Positions 1 through 9,049 of a DNA stretch of 64,000 bases are shown here, piece by piece. The position numbers and the translations under genes are program-made. The stretch's first letter is position 1. Every line of letters begins with the position of its first letter. The stretch comes from Rhizobium sp. (GTDB lineage: Bacteria; Pseudomonadota; Alphaproteobacteria; Rhizobiales; Rhizobiaceae). The stretch covers positions 96,403-160,402 of the forward strand of contig DPXQ01000105.1 of the NCBI GenBank assembly GCA_003527225.1, read 5' to 3'. The notes beneath the pieces are model-generated. The model was not told the DNA's origin, ran no database searches, and was given only the letters and a program-made list of their open reading frames with translations.

Positions 1-62
1 TCGCCGACCGGATCTGCGCCGGCGGACATGAAGAGCTCTACGCACAGGGAGCACTGCAATGA
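1..62 (+). CDS. thiO: ThiO glycine oxidase, C-terminal end (partial)
   Basis: Only the last 19 codons are present, read from base 3; they end in ..[10 protein letters not shown] and stop at a TGA that overlaps the ATG of thiS (ATGA). ThiO is the FAD-dependent glycine oxidase that makes dehydroglycine for the thiazole half of thiamine in organisms that lack tyrosine lyase ThiH. The residues are too few to identify alone; the call rests on the position directly before thiS-thiG-thiE, the order known from rhizobial thiamine operons (thiCOSGE). The gene start and any thi-box riboswitch lie outside the window. Confidence 0.6.
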   Translation, partial: ADRICAGGHEELYAQGALQ

Positions 63-256
63 CCTATACCGTGAACGGCGAAACCGTCGAAAGTGCCGCC
101 GCGACGCTCGCCGACCTCCTCACTGCCCTCGAATACGAGGGCGAATGGCTGGCGACCGCCGTCAACGGCGAACTCGTCCACCGTGAGGATCGTCCCGCCT
201 GCCGGCTCGCCGACGGCGACCGGATCGAGGTCCTCTCGCCGATGCAGGGAGGCTGA
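59..256 (+). CDS. thiS: ThiS sulfur-carrier protein
   Basis: This 65-residue ubiquitin-like protein ends in the Gly-Gly tail (..SPMQGG) that is adenylated and converted to a thiocarboxylate, the sulfur donor for the thiamine thiazole. Length and C-terminus are exactly those of the family; VNGE near the N-terminus and a [14 protein letters not shown] end are typical. It is translationally coupled to thiO upstream (ATGA overlap) and followed after one base by thiG, its partner in thiazole synthesis. The gene is cytoplasmic and part of a compact operon with no room for an internal promoter. Confidence 0.95.
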   Translation: MTYTVNGETVESAAATLADLLTALEYEGEWLATAVNGELVHREDRPACRLADGDRIEVLSPMQGG

Positions 257-257
257 G

Positions 258-1031
258 ATGCTGGAACTCTACGGCACGCAGGTTTCCTCCCGTCTCCTCC
301 TCGGCACGGCGCGCTATCCCTCTCCGGCGATCCTCGCGGAGGCCGCACGCCGGTCCGGCACGGAAATCGTCACCGTCTCCTTGCGGCGGGAGACCGCCGG
401 CGGCAGGACGGGAGGGGCCTTCTTCGAACTCGTCCGCGGCCTCGGCGTCCGGGTGCTGCCCAACACCGCCGGCTGCCACAGCGTCTCGGAAGCCGTGCTG
501 ACGGCGAAGATGGCGCGCGATCTCTTCGGCACCAACTGGATCAAGCTCGAACTGATCGGCCACCACGACACCCTTCAGCCGGACCTGTTCCAGCTGGTCG
601 AGGCGGCTCGTATCCTCTCCGCCGACGGCTTCGAGGTCTTTCCTTACACGACCGACGACCTGGTGGCAGGCGAGCGGCTGCTTGCCGCCGGCTGTAAGGT
701 CCTGATGCCGTGGTGCGCACCGATCGGCACCGCCGCTGGCCCGAAGAACGTCTCCGGCCTTCGTGCAATGCGGGCGGAATTCCCCGACATTCCGCTGATC
801 GTCGACGCCGGGATCGGCCGCCCGTCCCATGCCGCCGCGGTGATGGAACTCGGCTTCGACGCCGTCCTCCTCAATACCGCGGTCGCCGGCGCCGGCGATC
901 CCCCGGCGATGGCCGAAGCCTTCGCGGAAGCCATCATCGCCGGCCGCAAGGGCTATCGTGCCGGGCTTCTTCCACCGCGCGACATGGCCGTACCTTCGAC
1001 GCCGGTCATCGGCAAGGGAGTTTTCGCATGA
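258..1031 (+). CDS. thiG: ThiG thiazole synthase
   Basis: ThiG condenses 1-deoxy-D-xylulose 5-phosphate, dehydroglycine and ThiS thiocarboxylate into the thiazole phosphate of thiamine. The 257-residue product is a TIM-barrel protein; Lys96 in NWIKLELIG is at the place of the Schiff-base lysine, and the phosphate-binding glycines are in [12 protein letters not shown] and the following [12 protein letters not shown]. The start is the ATG one base after the thiS stop; longer frames that begin inside thiS are out of register with the family N-terminus (MLELYG). It overlaps thiE by 4 bases, so both are probably translationally coupled. Confidence 0.95.
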   Translation: MLELYGTQVSSRLLLGTARYPSPAILAEAARRSGTEIVTVSLRRETAGGRTGGAFFELVRGLGVRVLPNTAGCHSVSEAVLTAKMARDLFGTNWIKLELIGHHDTLQPDLFQLVEAARILSADGFEVFPYTTDDLVAGERLLAAGCKVLMPWCAPIGTAAGPKNVSGLRAMRAEFPDIPLIVDAGIGRPSHAAAVMELGFDAVLLNTAVAGAGDPPAMAEAFAEAIIAGRKGYRAGLLPPRDMAVPSTPVIGKGVFA

Positions 1032-1636
1032 GGCTCGATCCGTTCTACCTGATCGTCGACAACGCCGCATGGATCGAGCGCCTCGTTCCCCTCGGGGTCA
1101 GGCTCGTGCAGCTGCGCATCAAGGACATGCCGGAAGCGGCGCTCCGCGACGAGATCCGCCGCGCCCGCGCCCTCTGCGCGGGGGCGGGCTGCCAGCTGAT
1201 CGTCAACGACTATTGGCGGATCGGCATCGACGAGGGCTGCGACTTCGTGCACCTCGGGCAGGAAGACCTCGCCGACGCTGACGTGACGGCGATCCGCGCC
1301 GCCGGCATGAGGCTCGGCATCAGCACCCATGACGAGGCTGAGCTCGAAATGGCCCTTGCGGCGCAGCCGGACTATGTGGCGCTCGGCCCCGTCTACCCGA
1401 CGATCCTGAAGCAGATGAAGTGGGCGCCCCAGGGCCTCGACCGGCTTTCGGCGTGGCGGAAAAGGATCGGCACGCTGCCGCTGGTGGCAATCGGAGGCCT
1501 CACCGTCGAACGGCTCGACGGCGTCTTTTCCCACGGGGCCGACAGCGCCGCCGTCGTCACGGACATCACCCGCAACCCGGACCCCGAAGCCCGGACGCAG
1601 GCGTGGATCGAGAAAACCGCAGCTTGGCGGCAATAG
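1028..1636 (+). CDS. thiE: ThiE thiamine-phosphate synthase
   Basis: ThiE joins hydroxymethylpyrimidine pyrophosphate to thiazole phosphate to give thiamine phosphate. The 202-residue protein has the family pattern: QLRIKD for pyrophosphate binding, NDYWRIG, the HLGQED signature, [16 protein letters not shown] and a glycine-rich VAIGGLT near the end. It starts at an ATG overlapping the thiG stop (ATGA) and is the last gene of the operon; a stem-loop follows about 18 bases downstream. The family includes TenI-like paralogues, but HLGQED and the operon position favour ThiE. Confidence 0.92.
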   Translation: MRLDPFYLIVDNAAWIERLVPLGVRLVQLRIKDMPEAALRDEIRRARALCAGAGCQLIVNDYWRIGIDEGCDFVHLGQEDLADADVTAIRAAGMRLGISTHDEAELEMALAAQPDYVALGPVYPTILKQMKWAPQGLDRLSAWRKRIGTLPLVAIGGLTVERLDGVFSHGADSAAVVTDITRNPDPEARTQAWIEKTAAWRQ

Positions 1637-1653
1637 ACCTACTGCTGTCGACT

Positions 1654-1682
1654 GCAGAGCTTCGCTCGAAGCGAAGTCCTGC
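1654..1682 (+). terminator. Stem-loop after the thiamine operon
   Basis: A 13-pair stem with one A-C mismatch and one G-U pair closes on a CGA loop (arms 1654-1666 and 1670-1682). It lies just downstream of thiE and before the FNR/FixK-like box of the atp operon. There is no run of T after it, so it may be a weak or Rho-assisted terminator or an mRNA 3'-end stabiliser. Confidence 0.45.
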
Positions 1683-1720
1683 GGCGCGATAAGCCGTAAG
1701 CGACATCGATCTCCATCGAA

Positions 1721-1734
1721 TTGACATTGATCAA
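1721..1734 (+). promoter_or_regulatory. FNR/FixK-type anaerobox upstream of the N-ATPase operon
   Basis: TTGACATTGATCAA fits TTGA-N6-TCAA perfectly and the FNR consensus TTGAT-N4-ATCAA with one mismatch. It is the only such site seen in this 131-base spacer. If it worked as a class II activator site centred at -41.5, transcription would begin at about base 1769, practically on the atpD start codon; a TAGTAT at 1756-1761 would be the -10 element. A plain sigma-70 reading (TTGACA as -35) finds no good -10 at 17 bases. Confidence 0.55.
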
Positions 1735-1758
1735 GGCCAGCTCAGCAATCTGGGTTAG

Positions 1759-3544
<1,786 letters not shown>

Positions 3545-3548
<4 letters not shown>

Positions 3549-3823
3549 GCGACCCAGACAAGCTTATCAGGGATACGGAACGCGATATCGACCGGTTGGA
3601 GAAGAAGGAGCGCAGTCCGGCGCATTTCGTTCTTGGCGTCATGCTTTATGGCGGGACGCTCGGCCTGCTCTTCGTCGTGCCGCTGATCGCCGGCGCCTAT
3701 CTCGGCCGTTGGCTTGACACCCTCTCTCGCGGCTATTCGGTGCGCTGGACTATCAGTCTTATCATGCTCGGGCTGGCGCTCGGTTTCTACAACGTGCTCC
3801 GTTTCCTGAAGGGCAAGATATGA
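3545..3823 (+). CDS. atpQ: AtpQ/AtpI-like small membrane subunit
   Basis: A 92-residue protein with a charged N-terminus (about 25 residues) and two membrane segments (about 27-50 and 68-87). The motifs GAYLGRWLD and LGLALGFYNVLRFLK belong to the AtpI/AtpQ family, thought to help assemble the c-ring or carry divalent cations. In N-ATPase operons atpQ is normally followed by a second small membrane gene, atpR. Here atpB begins inside the end of this gene (ATGA at 3820), so there is no atpR. Function is inferred from family and position only. Confidence 0.8.
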
Positions 3824-4485
3824 ACGAGGGATTGAATTCGGCCGTTCTCTTCAATATCGGCCCCTTCGGCATCACGGGAACCGTTGTGACCAGTGTGGGC
3901 GTCACCGCCTGCCTGGCACTTTCCGCCATTGTCTTTTCGACCATGCTCAAGCTCTCTCCGTCCCGCCTTCAAGCTGCACTGGAAGGCGCAATCGTGGCGA
4001 TGGAAGGTGCAATCGCCGAGGTTGTCCCGCAGCATGCCCGCCGAATCCTGCCATTCGTGGGAACCCTCTGGATCTTCGTGCTGGTTGCCAATCTCGTAGG
4101 GCTCATTCCGGGGCTGCATTCGCCGACGCGCGATCTCTCGGCGACTGCTGCCCTTGCCGTCCTGGTCTTCCTGTCCACCCACTGGTTCGGCATCCGCGCA
4201 AACGGACTGAAAACCTATCTCCGCCACTACGCCGATCCCAGCATAATCCTGCTTCCCTTCACCATCGTCAGCGAGCTGACCCGGACGTTGGCGCTCGCCA
4301 TCCGCCTGTTCGGCAACATCATGAGCCTCGAGATGGCGGCTCTGCTTGTTCTGCTGATCGCCGGCTTTCTGGTGCCGGTTCCGCTTCTCATGCTGCATGT
4401 CGTGGAGGCACTCGTACAAGCCTACATCTTCGGAATGCTCGCCCTGATCTACATCGCCGGTGCGCTGGAGACCCCCGAAACGTGA
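3820..4485 (+). CDS. atpB: N-type F-ATPase subunit a
   Basis: The integral membrane stator subunit that forms the ion half-channels against the c-ring. The 221-residue sequence has about five or six hydrophobic segments; the essential stator arginine is Arg162 in [12 protein letters not shown], with the usual Asn-Leu-Gly-Leu-Ile-Pro-Gly stretch at about 91-98. It is shorter than housekeeping a subunits because the N-terminal part is reduced. The ATG overlaps the end of atpQ, and atpE follows after 16 bases with its own GAGGAA ribosome site. Confidence 0.92.
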   Translation: MNEGLNSAVLFNIGPFGITGTVVTSVGVTACLALSAIVFSTMLKLSPSRLQAALEGAIVAMEGAIAEVVPQHARRILPFVGTLWIFVLVANLVGLIPGLHSPTRDLSATAALAVLVFLSTHWFGIRANGLKTYLRHYADPSIILLPFTIVSELTRTLALAIRLFGNIMSLEMAALLVLLIAGFLVPVPLLMLHVVEALVQAYIFGMLALIYIAGALETPET

Positions 4486-4501
4486 ACCCTGCGAGGAACG
4501 A

Positions 4502-4771
4502 ATGACCATCGATATCCATAGCTTCAGCCTCTTCTCCACGATCATCGCAGGTCTGGTGATCGCGTTCGGGACGATGATCCCGGCGCTCGCCATGGGCCGC
4601 GCCATCTCGAGTGCACTCGAAGCGCTGGCCCGCCAGCCGGAAGCCGAGAAAACCATCACCCGGACACTGTTCATCGGGTTGGCGATGGTCGAATCGTTGG
4701 CGATCTACTGCCTGGTGGTGGCGCTCATACTTCTCTTCCGCAACCCCTTGCTCGAATATTTCGTGAATTAG
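4502..4771 (+). CDS. atpE: N-type F-ATPase c-ring subunit
   Basis: An 89-residue hairpin of two membrane helices joined by the polar loop ARQPEA. The ion-binding carboxylate is Glu64 in MVESLAIY. Aligned by eye with the sodium-binding c subunit of Ilyobacter tartaricus, Glu64, Ser65 and Tyr69 match Glu65, Ser66 and Tyr70, but Gln32 is replaced by Met31 and Thr67 by Leu66. The full sodium site is therefore not present. The start ATG at 4502 follows GAGGAACGA; an upstream in-frame extension has no ribosome site and would not fit the family. Confidence 0.93.
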   Translation: MTIDIHSFSLFSTIIAGLVIAFGTMIPALAMGRAISSALEALARQPEAEKTITRTLFIGLAMVESLAIYCLVVALILLFRNPLLEYFVN

Positions 4772-4775
4772 CGCC

Positions 4776-5528
4776 ATGCAGATCGACTGGACGACCTTCC
4801 TGCTCGAGATTCTGAACTTCCTTGTATTGGTCTGGCTTCTCAAGCGTTTCTTCTACAAACCTGTGCTCGCCGTGCTGGACAAGCGCCGCGCGACCATCGA
4901 GGCGGAGACATCGGAGGCCGCGCGGCTCAAGGAAGAGGCGGATGCACTCGTTTCGCAATATCAGGCGCGCATGCGTGACTGGGAGCAGGAACGGGAAAAG
5001 CTCCGCCACGATCTGGACGGGGAAATCGCCTCGGAGCGTGAGAAGCGGATGGCGGCCCTGAAGAAGTCGTTGTCCGAGGAGGCGGACGCCGCGCGCGTCC
5101 GGGAGACCAAGACACGCACAGACAGGGAAGCGTCCATTGCCGCGTCGGCTCGCGGCGAAGCATTCAGTGCGGTTGGAGCGCTGCTGACGCGGCTGGCCTC
5201 CCCATGCCTGACTTCCACCATTGTCGCGGTCTTTCTGGAGGATCTTGCCTCGCTTGGGGAGGCGGAGCGCCGAGAGCTCGAACAGGCCGTCGCCCATCTC
5301 GCACCCGAACACAAGGTCGAGGTCGCTTCCGCTCATCCGCTAAGTACCGCAGAGCAGGCGAGCGTGGCGACCGCCCTTGGCAAAGCCGTGGGACACGAGG
5401 TCAACACGAGCTTCAAGCTTGAGCCGGATCTCCTGGCAGGCATGCAGGTATCCGCCGGCGAGTGTCTACTTTCCTCCGACCTAGCAAGTGAATTGGCCTT
5501 TTTCCGGGAGCGTCCCGACAATGGCTGA
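4776..5528 (+). CDS. atpF: N-type F-ATPase b subunit with delta-like C-terminus
   Basis: A 250-residue peripheral-stalk protein. Residues 1-30 form one membrane anchor (FLLEILNFLVLVWLLKRFF), then a long charged coiled coil to about residue 120. The last 100 or so residues (EDLASLGEAERRELEQAV.., SAHPLSTAEQ, LAGMQVSAGECLLSSDL) resemble the C-terminal domain of F-ATPase delta. This explains the absence of a separate atpH gene from the operon. Ordinary b subunits are about 150-170 residues. It overlaps the atpA start by 8 bases. Confidence 0.87.
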   Translation: MQIDWTTFLLEILNFLVLVWLLKRFFYKPVLAVLDKRRATIEAETSEAARLKEEADALVSQYQARMRDWEQEREKLRHDLDGEIASEREKRMAALKKSLSEEADAARVRETKTRTDREASIAASARGEAFSAVGALLTRLASPCLTSTIVAVFLEDLASLGEAERRELEQAVAHLAPEHKVEVASAHPLSTAEQASVATALGKAVGHEVNTSFKLEPDLLAGMQVSAGECLLSSDLASELAFFRERPDNG

Positions 5529-6972
5529 TCAGCCCAACCCGTCCAGCGGATACCGCTTTGGCCTGCGCGTTTCCGAGAGGGGCTGCATTGTCGGCATCGG
5601 CGACGGCATAGCCTGGGTGAAGGGGCTGCCATCGGCGCGCATCGACGAGATGCTGGAGTTCGCCGACGGCAGCCGTGGTCTGGTGTTCCAGCTTGACCGC
5701 GATCTTCTCGGTGCCATCATCCTTCGTCAAACCCACGATCTGACGGCTGGAATGTCGGTTCTTCGCACGGGTCGTACGCTTTTGATCGGCACAGGCGATG
5801 ACCTGCTTGGCCGGGTGATCGATCCCCTCGGCGGTCCGCTGGACGGTATGCCCGCGCCGGAGGTGAACATCTTCCGCCCATTGGAGGCGCCAGCTCCCTC
5901 CATTCTGGATCGCGACACCGTATCCCGGCCACTCTATACCGGCAGCAAGATTGCCGATGCCCTGGTCCCGATCGGCAAGGGGCAGCGGCAACTTGTCATA
6001 GGAGACGACGGGACTGGAAAGAGCGCCTTCGTGCTCGACGCGGTATTGAGTCAGCGCGGCCGCGATGTCCGCTGCGTCATGGTTCTGATCGGCCAGACCC
6101 GCTCAACCATTGCCGCAACCGTCACGGCATTGCGTGAAGCAGGTGCCCTTGCCTTCACCACACTCGTCGTGGCGGAGGCCGACATGTTGCCGGGCTTTCG
6201 CTTTCTCGCCCCCTTTGCCGGCTGCGCGGTCGCCGAGCAATTCATGCGGGCCGGCAAGGATACGCTGATCATATATGATGATCTCACCCAGCATGCGCAG
6301 TCCTATCGCGAGCTCTCGCTTCTGCTGCGGCGTCCTCCGGGACGCGAGGCCTATCCCGGCGACATCTTCTATCTGCATTCACGGCTGCTGGAGCGATCCA
6401 CGCAGCTTTCAAAGAGCGAAGGAGGGGGGAGCATGACGGCTCTTCCGGTGGTCGCGACCCAGCAGGGCGAGATCGCCGCCTATATTCCGACCAATATAAT
6501 CTCGATCACCGATGGTCAGATTTACTTCGACAGCAAACTCTTCGCCGCAGGCATGCTGCCCGCCATTGACATAAGCCGTTCTGTTTCGCGCATTGGCGGT
6601 GCAGCCCAGCACAAGGCCGTCAAGACCGCGGCGGCTCGCATCCGTCTCGAATATCTGCAGTTTCTCGAGATGGAACTCTTCGCCCGCTTCGGCACGAAGC
6701 TGGAGAAGGGCGTTGAAGAAAAACTGAAGCGCGGGCGCTTGCTTCGGGAAATCCTGAAGCAGGACCGCCTTTCCCCCCTCAACGAGAAACAGCATCTGGC
6801 CTGGCTCACGGCTTATGGCGAGGGACTGCTCGGTCCATTCCAACCGAGCCAGGCCGCCGCTCGCCTGCCCTCGCTCTACGAGGCTGTCGAGCGTGCCGGA
6901 CTGTCGCTTGACGATTCGAAGGAGCGGTGGCGCGCCGTGCTCGAGGCTGCCCTCGCAGAGGCGCCGGAATGA
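5521..6972 (+). CDS. atpA: N-type F-ATPase alpha subunit
   Basis: The non-catalytic nucleotide-binding subunit (483 residues). The P-loop GDDGTGKS is at 161-168; the conserved IYDDLTQHAQSYRELSLLL and LPVVATQQGEIAAYIPTN stretches follow. The ATG at 5521 is chosen because it gives the family N-terminus; a longer frame starting at 5488 lies wholly inside atpF. It is coupled to atpG by an ATGA overlap. Alpha subunits of N-ATPases are somewhat shorter than the housekeeping form, as here. Confidence 0.93.
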   Translation: MADQPNPSSGYRFGLRVSERGCIVGIGDGIAWVKGLPSARIDEMLEFADGSRGLVFQLDRDLLGAIILRQTHDLTAGMSVLRTGRTLLIGTGDDLLGRVIDPLGGPLDGMPAPEVNIFRPLEAPAPSILDRDTVSRPLYTGSKIADALVPIGKGQRQLVIGDDGTGKSAFVLDAVLSQRGRDVRCVMVLIGQTRSTIAATVTALREAGALAFTTLVVAEADMLPGFRFLAPFAGCAVAEQFMRAGKDTLIIYDDLTQHAQSYRELSLLLRRPPGREAYPGDIFYLHSRLLERSTQLSKSEGGGSMTALPVVATQQGEIAAYIPTNIISITDGQIYFDSKLFAAGMLPAIDISRSVSRIGGAAQHKAVKTAAARIRLEYLQFLEMELFARFGTKLEKGVEEKLKRGRLLREILKQDRLSPLNEKQHLAWLTAYGEGLLGPFQPSQAAARLPSLYEAVERAGLSLDDSKERWRAVLEAALAEAPE

Positions 6973-7787
6973 GCCGGAAACGTGAGATCGAAGGGCGCCT
7001 TGCCCTTTACGGCGACCTGAAAGGTATTGTCGCCGCTATGCGCAGTTTTGCGCTGGTTGAGCTTCGTCGCGTGAGTCGGCGCGAGATGGCGCAGTCGCTC
7101 GCCAAGGGGGTGGTGGAAGCCGCGCTAGGCGACCTCCGCTCCGTCCTGCCGCGGGCCGCACCCGTTCCTGGCGATATCTGGTTGCTGTTCGGTTCCGTTC
7201 GCGGTTTTTGCGGCAGCTTCAACGAGGATGTGCTGCGTGCATGGCAGGATCACCACGGCCCCACGCCGATGATCGCCTGTGGGGAGCGTCTTGTCTCCCT
7301 GCTTTCGGAGGGCAGGGAGATTTCGGCAGTGGCGGGTGCCAATGGCGCCCTCGACGCGGCGACGACTATCGACCGTATCCTCGCGGAGATCGATACTGTC
7401 CGTGTGGGGGCGGGGCGAGAACTCGGGCTCATGGCCGTCATTCATGACGACGCGGGCTTGACGATCCAGCGACTCCTGCCGTTACCTGAACCGCTCAACG
7501 GCAGGCGGGCCGAACTTCCGCTCACCTACGAGCCGGTGCAAAAGGTCGCCGGAGAGGTCGTCGGGCACTATCTGTTTCACGCCCTGATGGCGATGCTGCT
7601 GCGCTCAATCCGGATAGAAAACCACACGCGGCTGATGCAGATGGAAAACGCACTCACCCATCTTCAGGAGGGTGAGGAGGACCTGAGTCGACAGCGCAAT
7701 CGTCTCAGGCAGGAGGAAATCGTCGAGGAAATCGAGCTCATTGCCGGTGGTGCCGATCCGGGCAGTTTCGGCAGCAACACACTCTGA
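6969..7787 (+). CDS. atpG: N-type F-ATPase gamma subunit
   Basis: The 272-residue rotor shaft. The N-terminal helix (LKGIVAAMRSFALVELRRV) and the long C-terminal helix (RIENHTRLMQMENALTHL..) make the coiled coil; the central Rossmann-like part contains the SVRGFCGSFNE segment typical of gamma (GLCGxxN-like). It is the last gene of the operon, overlapping atpA by 4 bases. Gamma is less conserved than alpha and beta in this ATPase type; the position makes the call secure. Confidence 0.9.
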   Translation: MSRKREIEGRLALYGDLKGIVAAMRSFALVELRRVSRREMAQSLAKGVVEAALGDLRSVLPRAAPVPGDIWLLFGSVRGFCGSFNEDVLRAWQDHHGPTPMIACGERLVSLLSEGREISAVAGANGALDAATTIDRILAEIDTVRVGAGRELGLMAVIHDDAGLTIQRLLPLPEPLNGRRAELPLTYEPVQKVAGEVVGHYLFHALMAMLLRSIRIENHTRLMQMENALTHLQEGEEDLSRQRNRLRQEEIVEEIELIAGGADPGSFGSNTL

Positions 7788-7818
7788 CCATGCCTTGATC
7801 CAGAAAGGAAACCGATCC

Positions 7819-7849
7819 GGATACGGATTGGATCGAGGATACCGTATCC
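7819..7849. repeat. Inverted repeat between convergent atpG and yigZ-like gene
   Basis: GGATACGG (7819-7826) and CCGTATCC (7842-7849) are perfect inverted arms with a 15-base loop. It sits in the 76-base gap between two convergent genes and may act as a two-way transcript end. No T-run follows on either strand. Confidence 0.35.
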
Positions 7850-7863
7850 ATCGAACGGTGCGG

Positions 7864-8451
7864 TCAGTCCGGCCGCGATATCACCGCGCGTCCACTCGTT
7901 GTATCAACGATCATGCGCAGGATTTCTGCTTCCTGGCCTCGAGGCAGAGCCACATCCAGTTCTGCTCCGGTCGCGATAAAGTTCTCGGCATCGATGCGTG
8001 CGTCTGGAAAGCCGGCAAGCCGTGCCTTGACTAGCGGGAGATCCGAGAAGGCCGTGGTGATTTTGGCCTCGACTCTTGGGACGATCTCGATTTTCCGGGC
8101 TGCCCGAAGGCAGGCCGCTGCGGTTCCGCCATAGGCGCGAATGAGCCCGCCGCCACCTAGCAGGATGCCCCCGAACCATCTGGTGACAACGACAGCGACG
8201 GCGTCGAGGGACTGACCGTCGATTGCCTGGAGTATCGGTTTGCCCGCGGTGCCGCTCGGTTCGCCGTCGTCGCTGAAGCGATAGGTCTGGCCGATTCGCC
8301 ATGCCCAGCAATTGTGATTGGCGGACGGATCGGAACGGGAGGCCAGGAAGGTTCTCGCCATCTCTTCGCTCGTCACCCGGCCGGCAAAAGCGACAAATCG
8401 GCTCTTTTTTATGTGCTGTTCGCATGTCCAGACGTCATCCAGTGTAAACAT
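7864..8451 (-). CDS. YigZ/IMPACT-family protein
   Basis: A 195-residue protein of the UPF0029 family (bacterial YigZ, eukaryotic Impact N-terminal domain). The central signature is clear: NHNCWAWRIG, SDDGEPSGTAGKPIL and the glycine-rich VVVTRWFGGILLGGGGLIRAYG. The family probably binds RNA or ribosomes; no enzymatic role is proven. The ATG at 8451 has GAGGAAGG five bases ahead, which is better than the TTG one codon upstream. The gene stands alone, convergent with the atp operon. Confidence 0.9.
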   Translation of the reverse strand: MFTLDDVWTCEQHIKKSRFVAFAGRVTSEEMARTFLASRSDPSANHNCWAWRIGQTYRFSDDGEPSGTAGKPILQAIDGQSLDAVAVVVTRWFGGILLGGGGLIRAYGGTAAACLRAARKIEIVPRVEAKITTAFSDLPLVKARLAGFPDARIDAENFIATGAELDVALPRGQEAEILRMIVDTTSGRAVISRPD

Positions 8452-9049
8452 CAATGCCTTCCTCGCGCCGTTTCATAGACCTGCGACCGCAGAAGCGCCA
8501 GGCTTCAGGGCAAGGGGTCGGCTGCCGATCACGTGACGATGACCCGCTTCGAGGTACATGCGGTCGGGACGCTTCATCTCCTCACTAGCCGGGATTTCTA
8601 CAGATTTTTACTGCAACGTTGCATCACCCGCTCGACAAGTAGAACTTTATCGCTATTCTGCCCGCATGCCGCCCCGGCGGTAGAAAAATACAAAAATCGT
8701 GCAAAATAAAGAAAACACGAATGAAAATCGGCTCTATCCGAACAAAATTCTCCCTTCGCCATGCTTCTGAATCGTCGCAGTCCTCGCAAGGGGCTACCGG
8801 TTGTTTGGGAGCATACGCTGTCCGGGGCCACCGTACTTCGGTGACGTCACAGGAGAAAATGAAGGATCGGAAAGTGTTCCTTCCCCGGCTTGTTCGAGGA
8901 GGCGCTTGGAGCCGTTTCTCTGGCTTCGCTCCATCAAGGAGCTGAACCGCGAGGTCAAGATATCTCGCGACCTTGCGGGCACGCCAAACAAGACGCTTGA
9001 AACAACACGGACCGGTGAAAACCGGCCCAAAAAAGTGGGAGACTATGAA
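8452..9049. other. 598-base intergenic region upstream of dppA
   Basis: No convincing gene is seen on either strand; an open frame that continues in phase into dppA lacks codons typical of a protein and would put the signal peptide internally. The region holds three symmetric sites: TGCAACGTTGCA at 8612-8623, a small hairpin CACCG-TACTT-CGGTG at 8829-8843 and GTGACGTCAC at 8841-8850. It is AT-richer at 8640-8760 than its surroundings by eye. It probably carries the promoter and control elements of the dpp operon. Confidence 0.5.
8612..8623. promoter_or_regulatory. Perfect 12-base palindrome, possible operator
   Basis: TGCAACGTTGCA is a perfect palindrome with the central CG typical of LacI-family operators. 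It is between the yigZ-like gene (160 bases away) and dppA (about 430 bases away). No LacI-type gene is adjacent, so the binding protein is unknown. Confidence 0.4.

Noticed and set aside
1..62. Thi-box (TPP) riboswitch
   Set aside because: The start of the operon is outside the window; nothing resembling it is present here.
1721..1750. TTGACA at 1721 as a plain sigma-70 -35 element
   Set aside because: No acceptable -10 at 16-18 bases; the full 14-base symmetry fits an FNR/FixK site much better.
8801..9049. 83-codon N-terminal extension of dppA
   Set aside because: A signal peptide begins exactly at 9050 with a good ribosome site; the extension would bury it.
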